NCBI GenBank assembly: GCA_947564305.1
Contig: CANOBT010000120.1
Location: 1 to 16,952, forward strand
Source of the DNA: an uncultured Lachnospiraceae bacterium
GTDB taxonomy: Bacteria; Bacillota_A; Clostridia; Lachnospirales; Lachnospiraceae
Direction of reading: 5' to 3'
Length of the DNA: 16,952 bases
Position 1 is the first letter of the stretch. Each line of letters opens with the position of its first letter. Under the pieces are notes generated by a model that was given only the letters and a program-made list of their open reading frames with translations, had not been told where the DNA came from and ran no database searches. The position numbers and the translations under genes are program-made. Below, one piece after another: positions 5,767 through 12,573 of this stretch.

Positions 5767-8700
5767 CTACTCTTTCCTGTTCCGCTTTTCAAGCATTGGC
5801 TTTGTAAACTGTTTATGTACGCCAAACACATATATCAGTATGATTCCAAGAACCAAAATCACGTCAATGAGTACCCATCCGATTTTCCATGTATTGTTAT
5901 CCGAAGATACGGCATTTGCCGCGGCACTTTCCGTACCAGCCTCATTTCCTGTAGCCACCATTTGATAGAACAGACGGTGCATGCTTTCCCGCAGCATATA
6001 TTGTCCGTAAAGTGTATCTACAGCGCCGGTTCCTTCTACCACAGTATACGTTTCCTCATCTACCCGATCATCTCTTGTCAGCATGGCAACCTTACTTGCC
6101 AGGCACAATGACGGCGGATTGTAAAGGTCCGTAAATCCAGGTCCCACGCCATCGGTGATCAGATAGCCGACGAATCCCCATTCGTCACGCAGAATATTAT
6201 TGAACAATCCATAATGTCCCCAGCTCATACCAATCCGGTTCAGACATGCCATAATTCCCAACGCCCCGCCTTCTTTTACGGAGATTTCATATGGTTTACA
6301 ATAAATCTCACGGATTGCCTGTTCAGAAGCCCATGTAAGAACGCCATTCCGGTTGGTATCTCCGTCATTGAGTACAAAATGCTTAATGTAGACCATCACA
6401 CCGTCCGACTGTAAGCCTGCCACTACCTGGCTTCCGATTGCCCCTGCGATAAATCCGTCCTCAGAATAATATTCAAAGTTCCGTCCGCCGAACGGAGAAC
6501 GATGGGTGTTCATCGCCGGCGCATAGGCTCCTACATATCCGCCCAGGATAGACTGATGTCCGTATGCAACGCCTTCTTCTCTTGCCAAATCCACATTCCA
6601 TGTAGACGCAATCACAACTGCGGACGGCCACCATGTACCGCCGGCCACATTTCCATTTCCTGCTTCGCCTGGTCCGTCAACGACACTGTCAGAAACCTTG
6701 CCGACAGATTCTACTTCCGGAGTTCCCCAACCAGAATTACCATGCACGTTAATACATTCTTCCAGAGAGAGCTGATCCAGCAGTTCTTCCCATTTTGGAT
6801 CATCATAGGCAAGTACCTTTCCATCTTCGTCCACCATATCTGCCAATGTATAATCTGTCGCGTCTGAGTCAAATGTCACCCGGTATGTTTCATCATTTAA
6901 GTCCAGTCCGTCCGGTGTCTCATCCATATAAAATGACTGGGTCCCGGCATGCACATACAAGGTTTTTGTTCCAGTGGTCTTTTCTCCGTTTTTATAATAT
7001 TCGTAGGTGTATTCCATGCTGCCTTCGCTGCGCAGCTCTACAGCCTGCTTTTGCTGCGCGCCCAGTTCCTCACATGCCGCGCTGCCATTCAGATTGGATT
7101 CATGCTCTTTAATGGAATCCATGCCTGCCGCGAAGTCACTTCTGGAAAGATATCCGTCCAGCATATTGCCATCTCCTGCTGACACGTCGTCCAGCTGATT
7201 CACTGCCACTGTCTGGTCAGAATCTCGTTTTCCATCATGTTCGTCATCATATACATAGCTCTCATCCAGAGAAGCACTGGCTGTCTCGATCACATCATGC
7301 GCGTTTTCCGATACGTGGAATTGATATTCCCCTTTTTCCAGTACATAACATCCATAACCGCAATAGTCATAGCTTGCAAGGTCATCTGTTTCAAATGTAA
7401 CGGTAACTGTTTCACTCTCTCCCGGTTCAATCACATCTGTCTTTGCAAATCCAACCAGAACCTTCGCCGCTTTCTCCAGGCCTCTTCCTTTGATTCCACA
7501 ATTCTCATCGGTATTGTAGGGTGCCTCCATGTAAACCTCTACCGCCTGTTTTCCTGCATAGCTGCCCTCATTTGTCACCGTAACATCCATACTGTTGGTT
7601 CCATGAAGTTCCAATGGAATGTCTGATCCTTCAATCGCCTGTGTAAATGTTCCATAGGACAGTCCGTATCCAAAGGGATATTGCACTGTATTTTCATAAC
7701 CGCCTTCCTCATCACGCGCACCGCCTTCTGAAATGTCACGGTCATCGTTCTTATATACCGCGCCCTTATAATCTGCCGAGTCGAAATAGCCTTCCGCGTC
7801 CGCGGTTTCATAATAACGGTATCCTACATAAATACCCTCTTCATATTGATAATATCCATACATTTCCGTATCATCCATATTTGTGTAACGGTTGTTATCT
7901 GTGTTGTAAAAAGAAGGAGCCGTACTCAGGTCATATGCATAGGTGTCAACCAGTTTTCCGGATGGATTTGCTTTTCCGGCAATAATATTTGCCACACCGT
8001 TCAGCCCAGCTTCTCCCGGATGCCCAATCCAGAGGCAGGCATCCACACCATATTCCTCTGACTCCACAAATCCCAGCTCCATCGCCGCGGAAGAATTGAT
8101 TAGCACAATCGTATGCTCAAAATTCTCATTGCAGAATGTCAGAAGATCTCTTTCCTCATCACTCAGTTCCAGATAGGACTGTCCGGTAAGCGTACTTCCG
8201 TCACCGTCATAATCCATCACCGGCGAAGCACCTTCCGCGCCGCTTCTTGCAAAAGTCACGATTGCGTAATCACTGTACTCTCCGATCATGCTCTTTGCAT
8301 TGTCTTCATAGGTATCAATGGAAAACTCATTGATCTTCTGATATCCCGTCCAGTCACTGCCTGTGATCCCGTCATATTTTGCGTCCGCTCCGCGGGAGCC
8401 TCCGCAGGCTTCTTCCAGCCAGTTCCACAGTGCCTCGTTTACATCCAGCCCTGCGCTTGCCAATGCATCATTCAGCATCACGGTATTGGAATCATCCGCG
8501 CCTCCCGCGGAACCTGTACCGCCTTCCACATAGTTGTAAGACATTGCGCCAAGTATGGAAACTTTTGTCCCCTCTGCCAGAGGTAATACTTCATCTTCAT
8601 TTTGAAGGAGTACACTGCCTTCTTCCTGTATCCTCGTTGCTACATCCGTACCTTCTTCAAAACAGGCGGCCGAACCAAATTCCAATGTAGATTCATCGAC

Positions 8701-8835
8701 CGTGTTTCCTCCCAGGTACATAGAGATATCACTCTGCATACGCATCAGCACGTTGTTTACAATGATCAGTAAACAGACAAGCACCGCGATCAGCGATAAT
8801 CTCGATTTGCCAGCTTTCATTTTTGCTTCTGACAT
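5767..8835 (-). CDS. Membrane-anchored GH3 glycosidase with inverted domain order
   Basis: A 1022-residue glycoside hydrolase family 3 protein in which the usual C-terminal half comes first. Residues 13-30 are an uncleaved signal anchor. Residues about 64-300 are the alpha/beta sandwich (EEGSVLLQNEDEVLPL, ARSGAEGASPVMDYD, LINSSAAMELG, HPGEAGLNGVANI, NPSGKLVDTY). Residues about 385-525 are the fibronectin-III-like domain (YPFGYGLSYGTF). Residues about 680-960 are the TIM-barrel half (VVDGPGEAGNG, FGGRNFEYYSEDGFIAG, KHFVLNDGDTNRNG, RDEWGFVGYLITDG). The nucleophile should be Asp895 in LITDG, where canonical members have TDW; Glu201 in SGAEGA is a candidate acid/base. Residues about 984-1004 form a second membrane helix followed by a basic tail, so both ends are anchored with the enzyme outside the cell. 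Inverted GH3 enzymes are known from rumen and gut Firmicutes; the substrate is probably a beta-linked surface or dietary glycan but is not shown. GGGAGG precedes the start. Confidence 0.88.
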   Translation of the reverse strand: MSEAKMKAGKSRLSLIAVLVCLLIIVNNVLMRMQSDISMYLGGNTVDESTLEFGSAACFEEGTDVATRIQEEGSVLLQNEDEVLPLAEGTKVSILGAMSYNYVEGGTGSAGGADDSNTVMLNDALASAGLDVNEALWNWLEEACGGSRGADAKYDGITGSDWTGYQKINEFSIDTYEDNAKSMIGEYSDYAIVTFARSGAEGASPVMDYDGDGSTLTGQSYLELSDEERDLLTFCNENFEHTIVLINSSAAMELGFVESEEYGVDACLWIGHPGEAGLNGVANIIAGKANPSGKLVDTYAYDLSTAPSFYNTDNNRYTNMDDTEMYGYYQYEEGIYVGYRYYETADAEGYFDSADYKGAVYKNDDRDISEGGARDEEGGYENTVQYPFGYGLSYGTFTQAIEGSDIPLELHGTNSMDVTVTNEGSYAGKQAVEVYMEAPYNTDENCGIKGRGLEKAAKVLVGFAKTDVIEPGESETVTVTFETDDLASYDYCGYGCYVLEKGEYQFHVSENAHDVIETASASLDESYVYDDEHDGKRDSDQTVAVNQLDDVSAGDGNMLDGYLSRSDFAAGMDSIKEHESNLNGSAACEELGAQQKQAVELRSEGSMEYTYEYYKNGEKTTGTKTLYVHAGTQSFYMDETPDGLDLNDETYRVTFDSDATDYTLADMVDEDGKVLAYDDPKWEELLDQLSLEECINVHGNSGWGTPEVESVGKVSDSVVDGPGEAGNGNVAGGTWWPSAVVIASTWNVDLAREEGVAYGHQSILGGYVGAYAPAMNTHRSPFGGRNFEYYSEDGFIAGAIGSQVVAGLQSDGVMVYIKHFVLNDGDTNRNGVLTWASEQAIREIYCKPYEISVKEGGALGIMACLNRIGMSWGHYGLFNNILRDEWGFVGYLITDGVGPGFTDLYNPPSLCLASKVAMLTRDDRVDEETYTVVEGTGAVDTLYGQYMLRESMHRLFYQMVATGNEAGTESAAANAVSSDNNTWKIGWVLIDVILVLGIILIYVFGVHKQFTKPMLEKRNRKE

Positions 8836-8876
8836 GCTTTCTTCCTCCCATTCGTTTTATTTTTGAGTATGAAAGA

Positions 8877-8905
8877 AATATAGCATTTCTTTAGAGATTT
8901 TGATG
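8877..8905 (-). promoter_or_regulatory. Putative activator-dependent promoter of the GH3-permease operon
   Basis: On the minus strand a good -10 box, TATATT (8882-8877), lies 42 bases before the GH3 ATG. At 17-bp spacing the -35 position (8905-8900) reads CATCAA, far from TTGACA. The paired direct repeats end 6 bases upstream of that position. A weak -35 with adjacent direct repeats is the layout of promoters activated by LytTR regulators such as AgrA. Confidence 0.5.
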
Positions 8906-8911
8906 AAATGT

Positions 8912-8963
8912 GGCACAATTGGATTTTTTTGCGGCACAATTGGATTTTTTACGACACAATAGA
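8912..8963 (-). promoter_or_regulatory. Direct repeats, probable LytTR regulator binding sites
   Basis: Two identical 12-bp copies, TCCAATTGTGCC on the minus strand (8923-8912 and 8944-8933), are exactly 21 bp apart and are each preceded by a run of A. A third, partial copy (core ATTGTG, 8960-8955) lies 20 bp further up. LytTR-family regulators bind pairs of about 9-bp direct repeats with about two helical turns between them, and CCAATTGTG agrees at several positions with the AgrA-type ACAGTTAAG half-site. A LytTR regulator gene lies just upstream (10441-11157), which makes it the first candidate to bind here. Confidence 0.6.
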
Positions 8964-8999
8964 AAAAGGACGCAACACATTTCTATTGTGTTACATCCC
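8962..8999 (-). terminator. Strong terminator of the regulator-kinase operon
   Basis: On the minus strand GGATGTAACACA (8998-8987) pairs over 12 bp with TGTGTTGCGTCC (8979-8968), using two G-T pairs, around the loop ATAGAAA, then TTTTTC. On the plus strand these become two mismatches, so the element is built for the minus strand. It lies about 70 bases after the kinase stop. Its T tract runs into the third regulator-type repeat. Confidence 0.85.
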
Positions 9000-9067
9000 T
9001 TTTTTCATCTGCCGGCAGATTTGGTGATGCCGAAAGTCTGCCACCGCCATTTTTGTATGTATGGCAT

Positions 9068-10393
9068 TCAAACAGACAGCGGTATCAATATCTGCAATAC
9101 AAAAAAATTCTGCGGATTCTGACACACAATCCCGCCTCCGTACTTCTCTGCCGTGTATTGTATGCTTTTTAACCCGAATCCATGATACCCTTTATCCTGT
9201 TTTGTACTGATTGGTATTCCATGACTGAACTCCAACCGTTCCTCACAATAATTTCCCACACGGATCATCAAAAGATTTTTTTCGTGAAACACTGACACCT
9301 GTATGATCCGCTTCTCCACATCTTCCTGTTTCATCACACATTCAATCGCATTGTCCAACGCATTTCCAAAAATGGTATATAAATCCACATTTCCAATAAA
9401 ATTCAGCTTCTCTCCATCCGCCATGCATGTCATCTGAATCTGGTTTGCCTCACATATCAGACTTTTCTCTGTAAGTACCGTATCCAGAACAGGATTTCCT
9501 GTCTTAAAAATAGAATCATAGATCATAGCGGAACGTTCCAATTCCTTGAGCTGTTCATCGATTAGTTTCTCATCTTTCAATTTCCTGAGCGCTTCCATTT
9601 GGTACTTAAAATCATGGCATTTTCGATTGATCAGATCAATATTTTCCTGGGAAATACGATATTGCTCCTGCTGCCGGTATAAAAGCTGCTGCATCATATG
9701 CAACTCCCGTTCCGTTCGCTGCATATTCTCGATATTATTCTGCATATATAAAAACGATATACTTGCAACCCCAACAATCAATCTAAAAATTGTAATCATG
9801 TAGGAAGTGCTCTCTGGTTCATTTCCAAGAAGCCAAAAAATGAACTGATAATTAGAAAGCAACAAATATTCGCCCACAATTACAATACAGTACAGCATTT
9901 TCTGGCGTCCCACATGATAGTGATTGTCCGTCTGTAATTTTTTAATCAACACTTTCTTCACCGGATAACCTACCAAGGCAATTGCCAGACAATAGAAAAT
10001 CACTTTTCCGGGTAAAAACAACTTCTCATGAAACATCTGTAAAACAATATCCGTAAGAGGCATCACGACCTGAGAAGTCACTTCTGTAAGAAAATATGCC
10101 CAGACCGTGCAGTAGATTGCTTCCCTTTTACGAATTTTCAGAATGACAACCGCAAAGAAAAACGTAGCGATAAAACAAAAAACAGGTTCCAACATCGTTG
10201 ACGCCGTGTTAAAATCTACAAAATAGTAATCCAGTAATTTGACAATAAATATCAAAACGGCTGCAGCCCCTAGCCTCATCCATAAATTTCCATTCCACTT
10301 CTTCTCATAAACCGTGGAAAAGACGCAGATCATAGACAGTTCACATAAAGCCATGAAAAGAACCGGCCCGTCAAATAGTATTGTACCAAGCAT
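9068..10393 (-). CDS. GHKL-type (AgrC-like) sensor histidine kinase
   Basis: A 441-residue membrane sensor kinase. Residues 1-215 hold about six to seven hydrophobic helices with very short outside loops, as in AgrC-like sensors of peptides or membrane signals. A coiled-coil linker (about 219-255, rich in Gln and Glu) leads to the phosphoacceptor His260 in KCHDFKYQ, the FK/YQ variant typical of the HPK10 class. The GHKL ATPase domain follows, with the N-box FGNALDNAIE (342-351) and G-box HGFGLKS (404-410); it ends at the normal place. The start has GGAGGG upstream. It follows the response regulator gene by 47 bases and is cotranscribed with it. A decayed paralogue lies at 2076-2745. There is no gene for a peptide pheromone or AgrB-like processing enzyme in the window, so the signal is unknown; neighbouring GH3 and permease genes suggest a glycan or envelope signal. 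Confidence 0.93.
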   Translation of the reverse strand: MLGTILFDGPVLFMALCELSMICVFSTVYEKKWNGNLWMRLGAAAVLIFIVKLLDYYFVDFNTASTMLEPVFCFIATFFFAVVILKIRKREAIYCTVWAYFLTEVTSQVVMPLTDIVLQMFHEKLFLPGKVIFYCLAIALVGYPVKKVLIKKLQTDNHYHVGRQKMLYCIVIVGEYLLLSNYQFIFWLLGNEPESTSYMITIFRLIVGVASISFLYMQNNIENMQRTERELHMMQQLLYRQQEQYRISQENIDLINRKCHDFKYQMEALRKLKDEKLIDEQLKELERSAMIYDSIFKTGNPVLDTVLTEKSLICEANQIQMTCMADGEKLNFIGNVDLYTIFGNALDNAIECVMKQEDVEKRIIQVSVFHEKNLLMIRVGNYCEERLEFSHGIPISTKQDKGYHGFGLKSIQYTAEKYGGGIVCQNPQNFFVLQILIPLSV

Positions 10394-10440
10394 CTTTTAT
10401 CCCTCCAGCATTTTCCATATGATTCATTTAACAAAATCTT

Positions 10441-11157
10441 TTATTTTTCTGCTATTGTTCCACCAATATATTTGGTTAACGATGCAATAAACGATTTCCT
10501 TTTCTGCCTGCTGATCGGGAGCAATTCTCCTCCGACTACCGCCAGATCACTTGAGATTGAAGATACATAGGCCAGATTTACCAGATAACTCACATTACAT
10601 CTTTCGAAATAGAATTTCGACAATTTCTGTTCCATATTTTTCATCGTCTCACGGATATCAATGACCTGCGTCTTCGTATGAATCAGCATACGGTGACGCT
10701 GGCTTTCCACATATAAAATTTCTCCAACAGCAATCTTCTGCAGCCCGTCTTCCCCTGACAGCAGAAGAAAATCGTCTACCTTTTTTGACACAGACGCAAG
10801 AGCCTCTTGTAATTCCAACGAAAAACTATAATAATTTACAGGTTTCAAAATGTAGGAATGCGCACGGACTTTATATCCCTGGATGGCATACTGCGCCATA
10901 TTGGTAATGAATATGATGATGACATCTTTATCCACTTTCCGAATTTCCTCTGCCGCTGTCATACCATCTATCCCGGGCATCTCTATATCCATCAAAATAA
11001 TGTCATATACCGGTTGATAATCAAATACAATCTTATTACCATCCCTGAAAATCTTCACATCTATAGATATTCCATTCTCTTTCATATAAGTGTCAATGTA
11101 CTCTTTCAAAGATTCAATATAACTTTTGTCATCCTCCACAATTGCAAGTTTTACCAT
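10441..11157 (-). CDS. LytTR-family response regulator
   Basis: A 238-residue response regulator. The receiver (residues 1-120) has the acidic pair Asp9/Asp10, the phosphoacceptor Asp57 in ILMDIEMPG, Thr85 in FITN and Lys105 in ILKPV. The LytTR DNA-binding domain (about 130-235) begins LLLSGEDGLQKIAVGEILYV, contains the ESQRHRMLIHT strand typical of LytTR proteins, and ends with SRQKRKSF. Length and order are those of AgrA/ComE/VirR-like regulators, which bind direct repeats with 12-13 bp spacing just upstream of weak promoters. GGGAGG lies 10 bases before the ATG. It is the first gene of a two-gene operon with the sensor kinase. The 21-bp-period repeats before the GH3 gene are its best candidate targets. 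Confidence 0.94.
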   Translation of the reverse strand: MVKLAIVEDDKSYIESLKEYIDTYMKENGISIDVKIFRDGNKIVFDYQPVYDIILMDIEMPGIDGMTAAEEIRKVDKDVIIIFITNMAQYAIQGYKVRAHSYILKPVNYYSFSLELQEALASVSKKVDDFLLLSGEDGLQKIAVGEILYVESQRHRMLIHTKTQVIDIRETMKNMEQKLSKFYFERCNVSYLVNLAYVSSISSDLAVVGGELLPISRQKRKSFIASLTKYIGGTIAEK

Positions 11158-11297
11158 TTACTCTCATCCTCCCTTATCGCCTAAATATGAGATAGAGCTA
11201 TTCTTTGAAAAATCTGCCCCCCTATCTTCTCAATATGTTCAAGCCGATAATTCGATGTTCCCTTTATGCCATAACAGCGGAAACAATATATATTTTT

Positions 11298-11326
11298 ATG
11301 ATACTTTATCCAACTATTATTTTCAA
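11298..11326 (-). promoter_or_regulatory. Sigma-A-type promoter of the regulator-kinase operon
   Basis: On the minus strand TTGAAA (11326-11321), a 17-bp AT-rich spacer, then TATCAT (11303-11298). The expected transcript start lies near 11291, giving a leader of about 130 bases before the response regulator ATG. No regulator-type repeats like those before the GH3 gene are seen near it, so this operon may be expressed constitutively at a low level. Confidence 0.55.
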
Positions 11327-11389
11327 GAAACTTTCCTTTTTCCGCTATCTGTATTTTTGCAGTGCTCTCACTCCCTACAGCATGGCTGC

Positions 11390-11427
11390 AAAAAGGGCAG
11401 GTTTGCTTGTAGCACAACCCACCCTTT
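11390..11427 (-). terminator. Probable terminator of the glycosidase operon
   Basis: On the minus strand AAAGGGTGGGTT (11427-11416) pairs with AAACCTGCCCTTT (11404-11392), with one bulged A and two wobble pairs, and the T run extends to 11390. It lies about 50 bases after the small ORF's stop and 65 bases before the next promoter. The bases around 11157-11477 otherwise hold only this hairpin, a second weaker inverted repeat, and the promoter and leader of the regulator operon. Confidence 0.6.
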
Positions 11428-11477
11428 GCATATACCTGTATATGATCATCTTATACTGACCATTTTTCAGTTTCATA

Positions 11478-11639
11478 TCATATAGTTATAAATATAAACT
11501 TTCCGAAGTTATCAATTTTTCCAGAAAGGTTCTGAATAAAATTCATCAGATCATCTTGGGCATCTGCATACAAATGCATACCAGGCTCATCCACCTGACG
11601 CACGATCTTATAATCCCTTTCATGCTGAAATACTTTCAT
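11478..11639 (-). CDS. Hypothetical small protein (53 residues), coupled to the nucleoside-hydrolase-like gene
   Basis: The minus strand encodes 53 residues beginning MKVFQHERDYKIVRQVDEPG, followed by a helical, acidic stretch (YADAQDDLMNFIQNLSGKID) and a hydrophobic end (GKFIFITI). Its ATG overlaps the TGA of the upstream gene as ATGA, the usual sign of translational coupling, which is the main evidence that it is or was translated. I do not recognise a family. The low-complexity end just before the terminator region suggests it may be the surviving N-terminus of a longer gene cut off by rearrangement. It could also be a chance frame. Confidence 0.45.
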   Translation of the reverse strand: MKVFQHERDYKIVRQVDEPGMHLYADAQDDLMNFIQNLSGKIDNFGKFIFITI

Positions 11640-12556
11640 TTTCTAAAATTGATTGCAAGCTTCGCAAAGAAATCTTCCAGCGTCAGCCTTGTATCCAGAT
11701 ATTGATATACCCTGATCTCTCGATGATCCTGTCCATGGATATAGGTCATATCCTTTGCAACTCTTGGAGCAGACACAAGATTATAGCTGACTTTCTCCTG
11801 TTCTTCCATCAGTACCGCAATCGTTCCCTGATCCCCCAATCCCCAGATTTCTCCATGGGGCCATGCCATCTCATATTTTCCCGCGGCCTGATTGAACTCC
11901 ACCATCTGACGGAACAGGTATTCACCGATTTTCCCACACGGGCGAACCTTCAGCTGCAATTCGGCCAAAGATACTGCCATCATTTTATACAGGCTGATTG
12001 GAATCTGCCAAAGCGGAACTTGGGAAGAAAAAATTACATTTGCCGCATGGATATCCATTGCCAGATTAAACTCAAATCCTCCATTCGGGTAGTCACCGCC
12101 GCCAATCCAGATAACCGTCATCCGCTCTGCAATCTCCGGCTTCATCAAAAGCGCGGAAGCCACATCGGTCACTGCACCCTGACAGGCAATATATAGTGGC
12201 CTTTTATCCTCCTTCATGGCTTCTTCAATGATTAATCTTGCTCCTTCGGAATCAATCGGTGTTTCTTCATCCCTCATACCAGTGGCTGCCCCCATGACGA
12301 CCGGATATTTTCCTTCCAGTTCCATTAAGTCCAATACTCTGACGATTTCATCATAACTGGCTTTTGCAGTGCCTTCCTCTCCATAAATTTGAGGATTCCT
12401 CCAGAAATGTCCGGCCACGATTCCCTTTATATCAAATCTGGCAGTCATCAAATGATGCGCCAGTGCAAACTGGTCATCCGCCTCGTTTTTACAATCCGTA
12501 TGTACGATCACACGCACTTTTTTGTTTTCCGGTACAACATATTCATAGTTCCACAT
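11636..12556 (-). CDS. Nucleoside-hydrolase-fold protein
   Basis: A 306-residue protein of the inosine-uridine nucleoside hydrolase-like fold (related also to DUF1593 proteins). The family's calcium-binding N-terminal motif DTDxxxDD appears here as HTDCKNEADDQFAL (residues 19-32), so the first Asp is His. Further family landmarks are IACQGAVTDVASAL (123-136), the WIGGGDYPNGGFEFNLAMDIHAA core (150-172, with the EFN motif) and IWGLGDQGTI (237-246), where Asp242 would be the late calcium ligand. The ATG at 12556 has AAGAGGAT before it and lies 17 bases after the GH35-like gene's stop. Nucleoside hydrolases cleave N-glycosidic bonds of ribonucleosides, but the altered motif and the operon with two glycosidases and a sugar symporter suggest that its substrate may be an ordinary glycoside or a sugar intermediate. 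That is inference. Confidence 0.8.
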   Translation of the reverse strand: MWNYEYVVPENKKVRVIVHTDCKNEADDQFALAHHLMTARFDIKGIVAGHFWRNPQIYGEEGTAKASYDEIVRVLDLMELEGKYPVVMGAATGMRDEETPIDSEGARLIIEEAMKEDKRPLYIACQGAVTDVASALLMKPEIAERMTVIWIGGGDYPNGGFEFNLAMDIHAANVIFSSQVPLWQIPISLYKMMAVSLAELQLKVRPCGKIGEYLFRQMVEFNQAAGKYEMAWPHGEIWGLGDQGTIAVLMEEQEKVSYNLVSAPRVAKDMTYIHGQDHREIRVYQYLDTRLTLEDFFAKLAINFRK

Positions 12557-12573
12557 AATCTATTATCCTCTTA

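Noticed and set aside
5757..5831. A longer N-terminus for the permease from an ATG at 5831.
   Set aside because: It lies inside the GH3 gene and lacks a ribosome site; the ATG at 5756 has AGGTGG just before it.
11181..11417. A 78-residue minus-strand frame with two Cys pairs (CPFC and CFRC) that could be a zinc ribbon.
   Set aside because: It has only a TTG start inside a terminator hairpin, spans the probable promoter of the regulator operon, and is rich in rare ATA codons. A homologue of the same length would change my mind.
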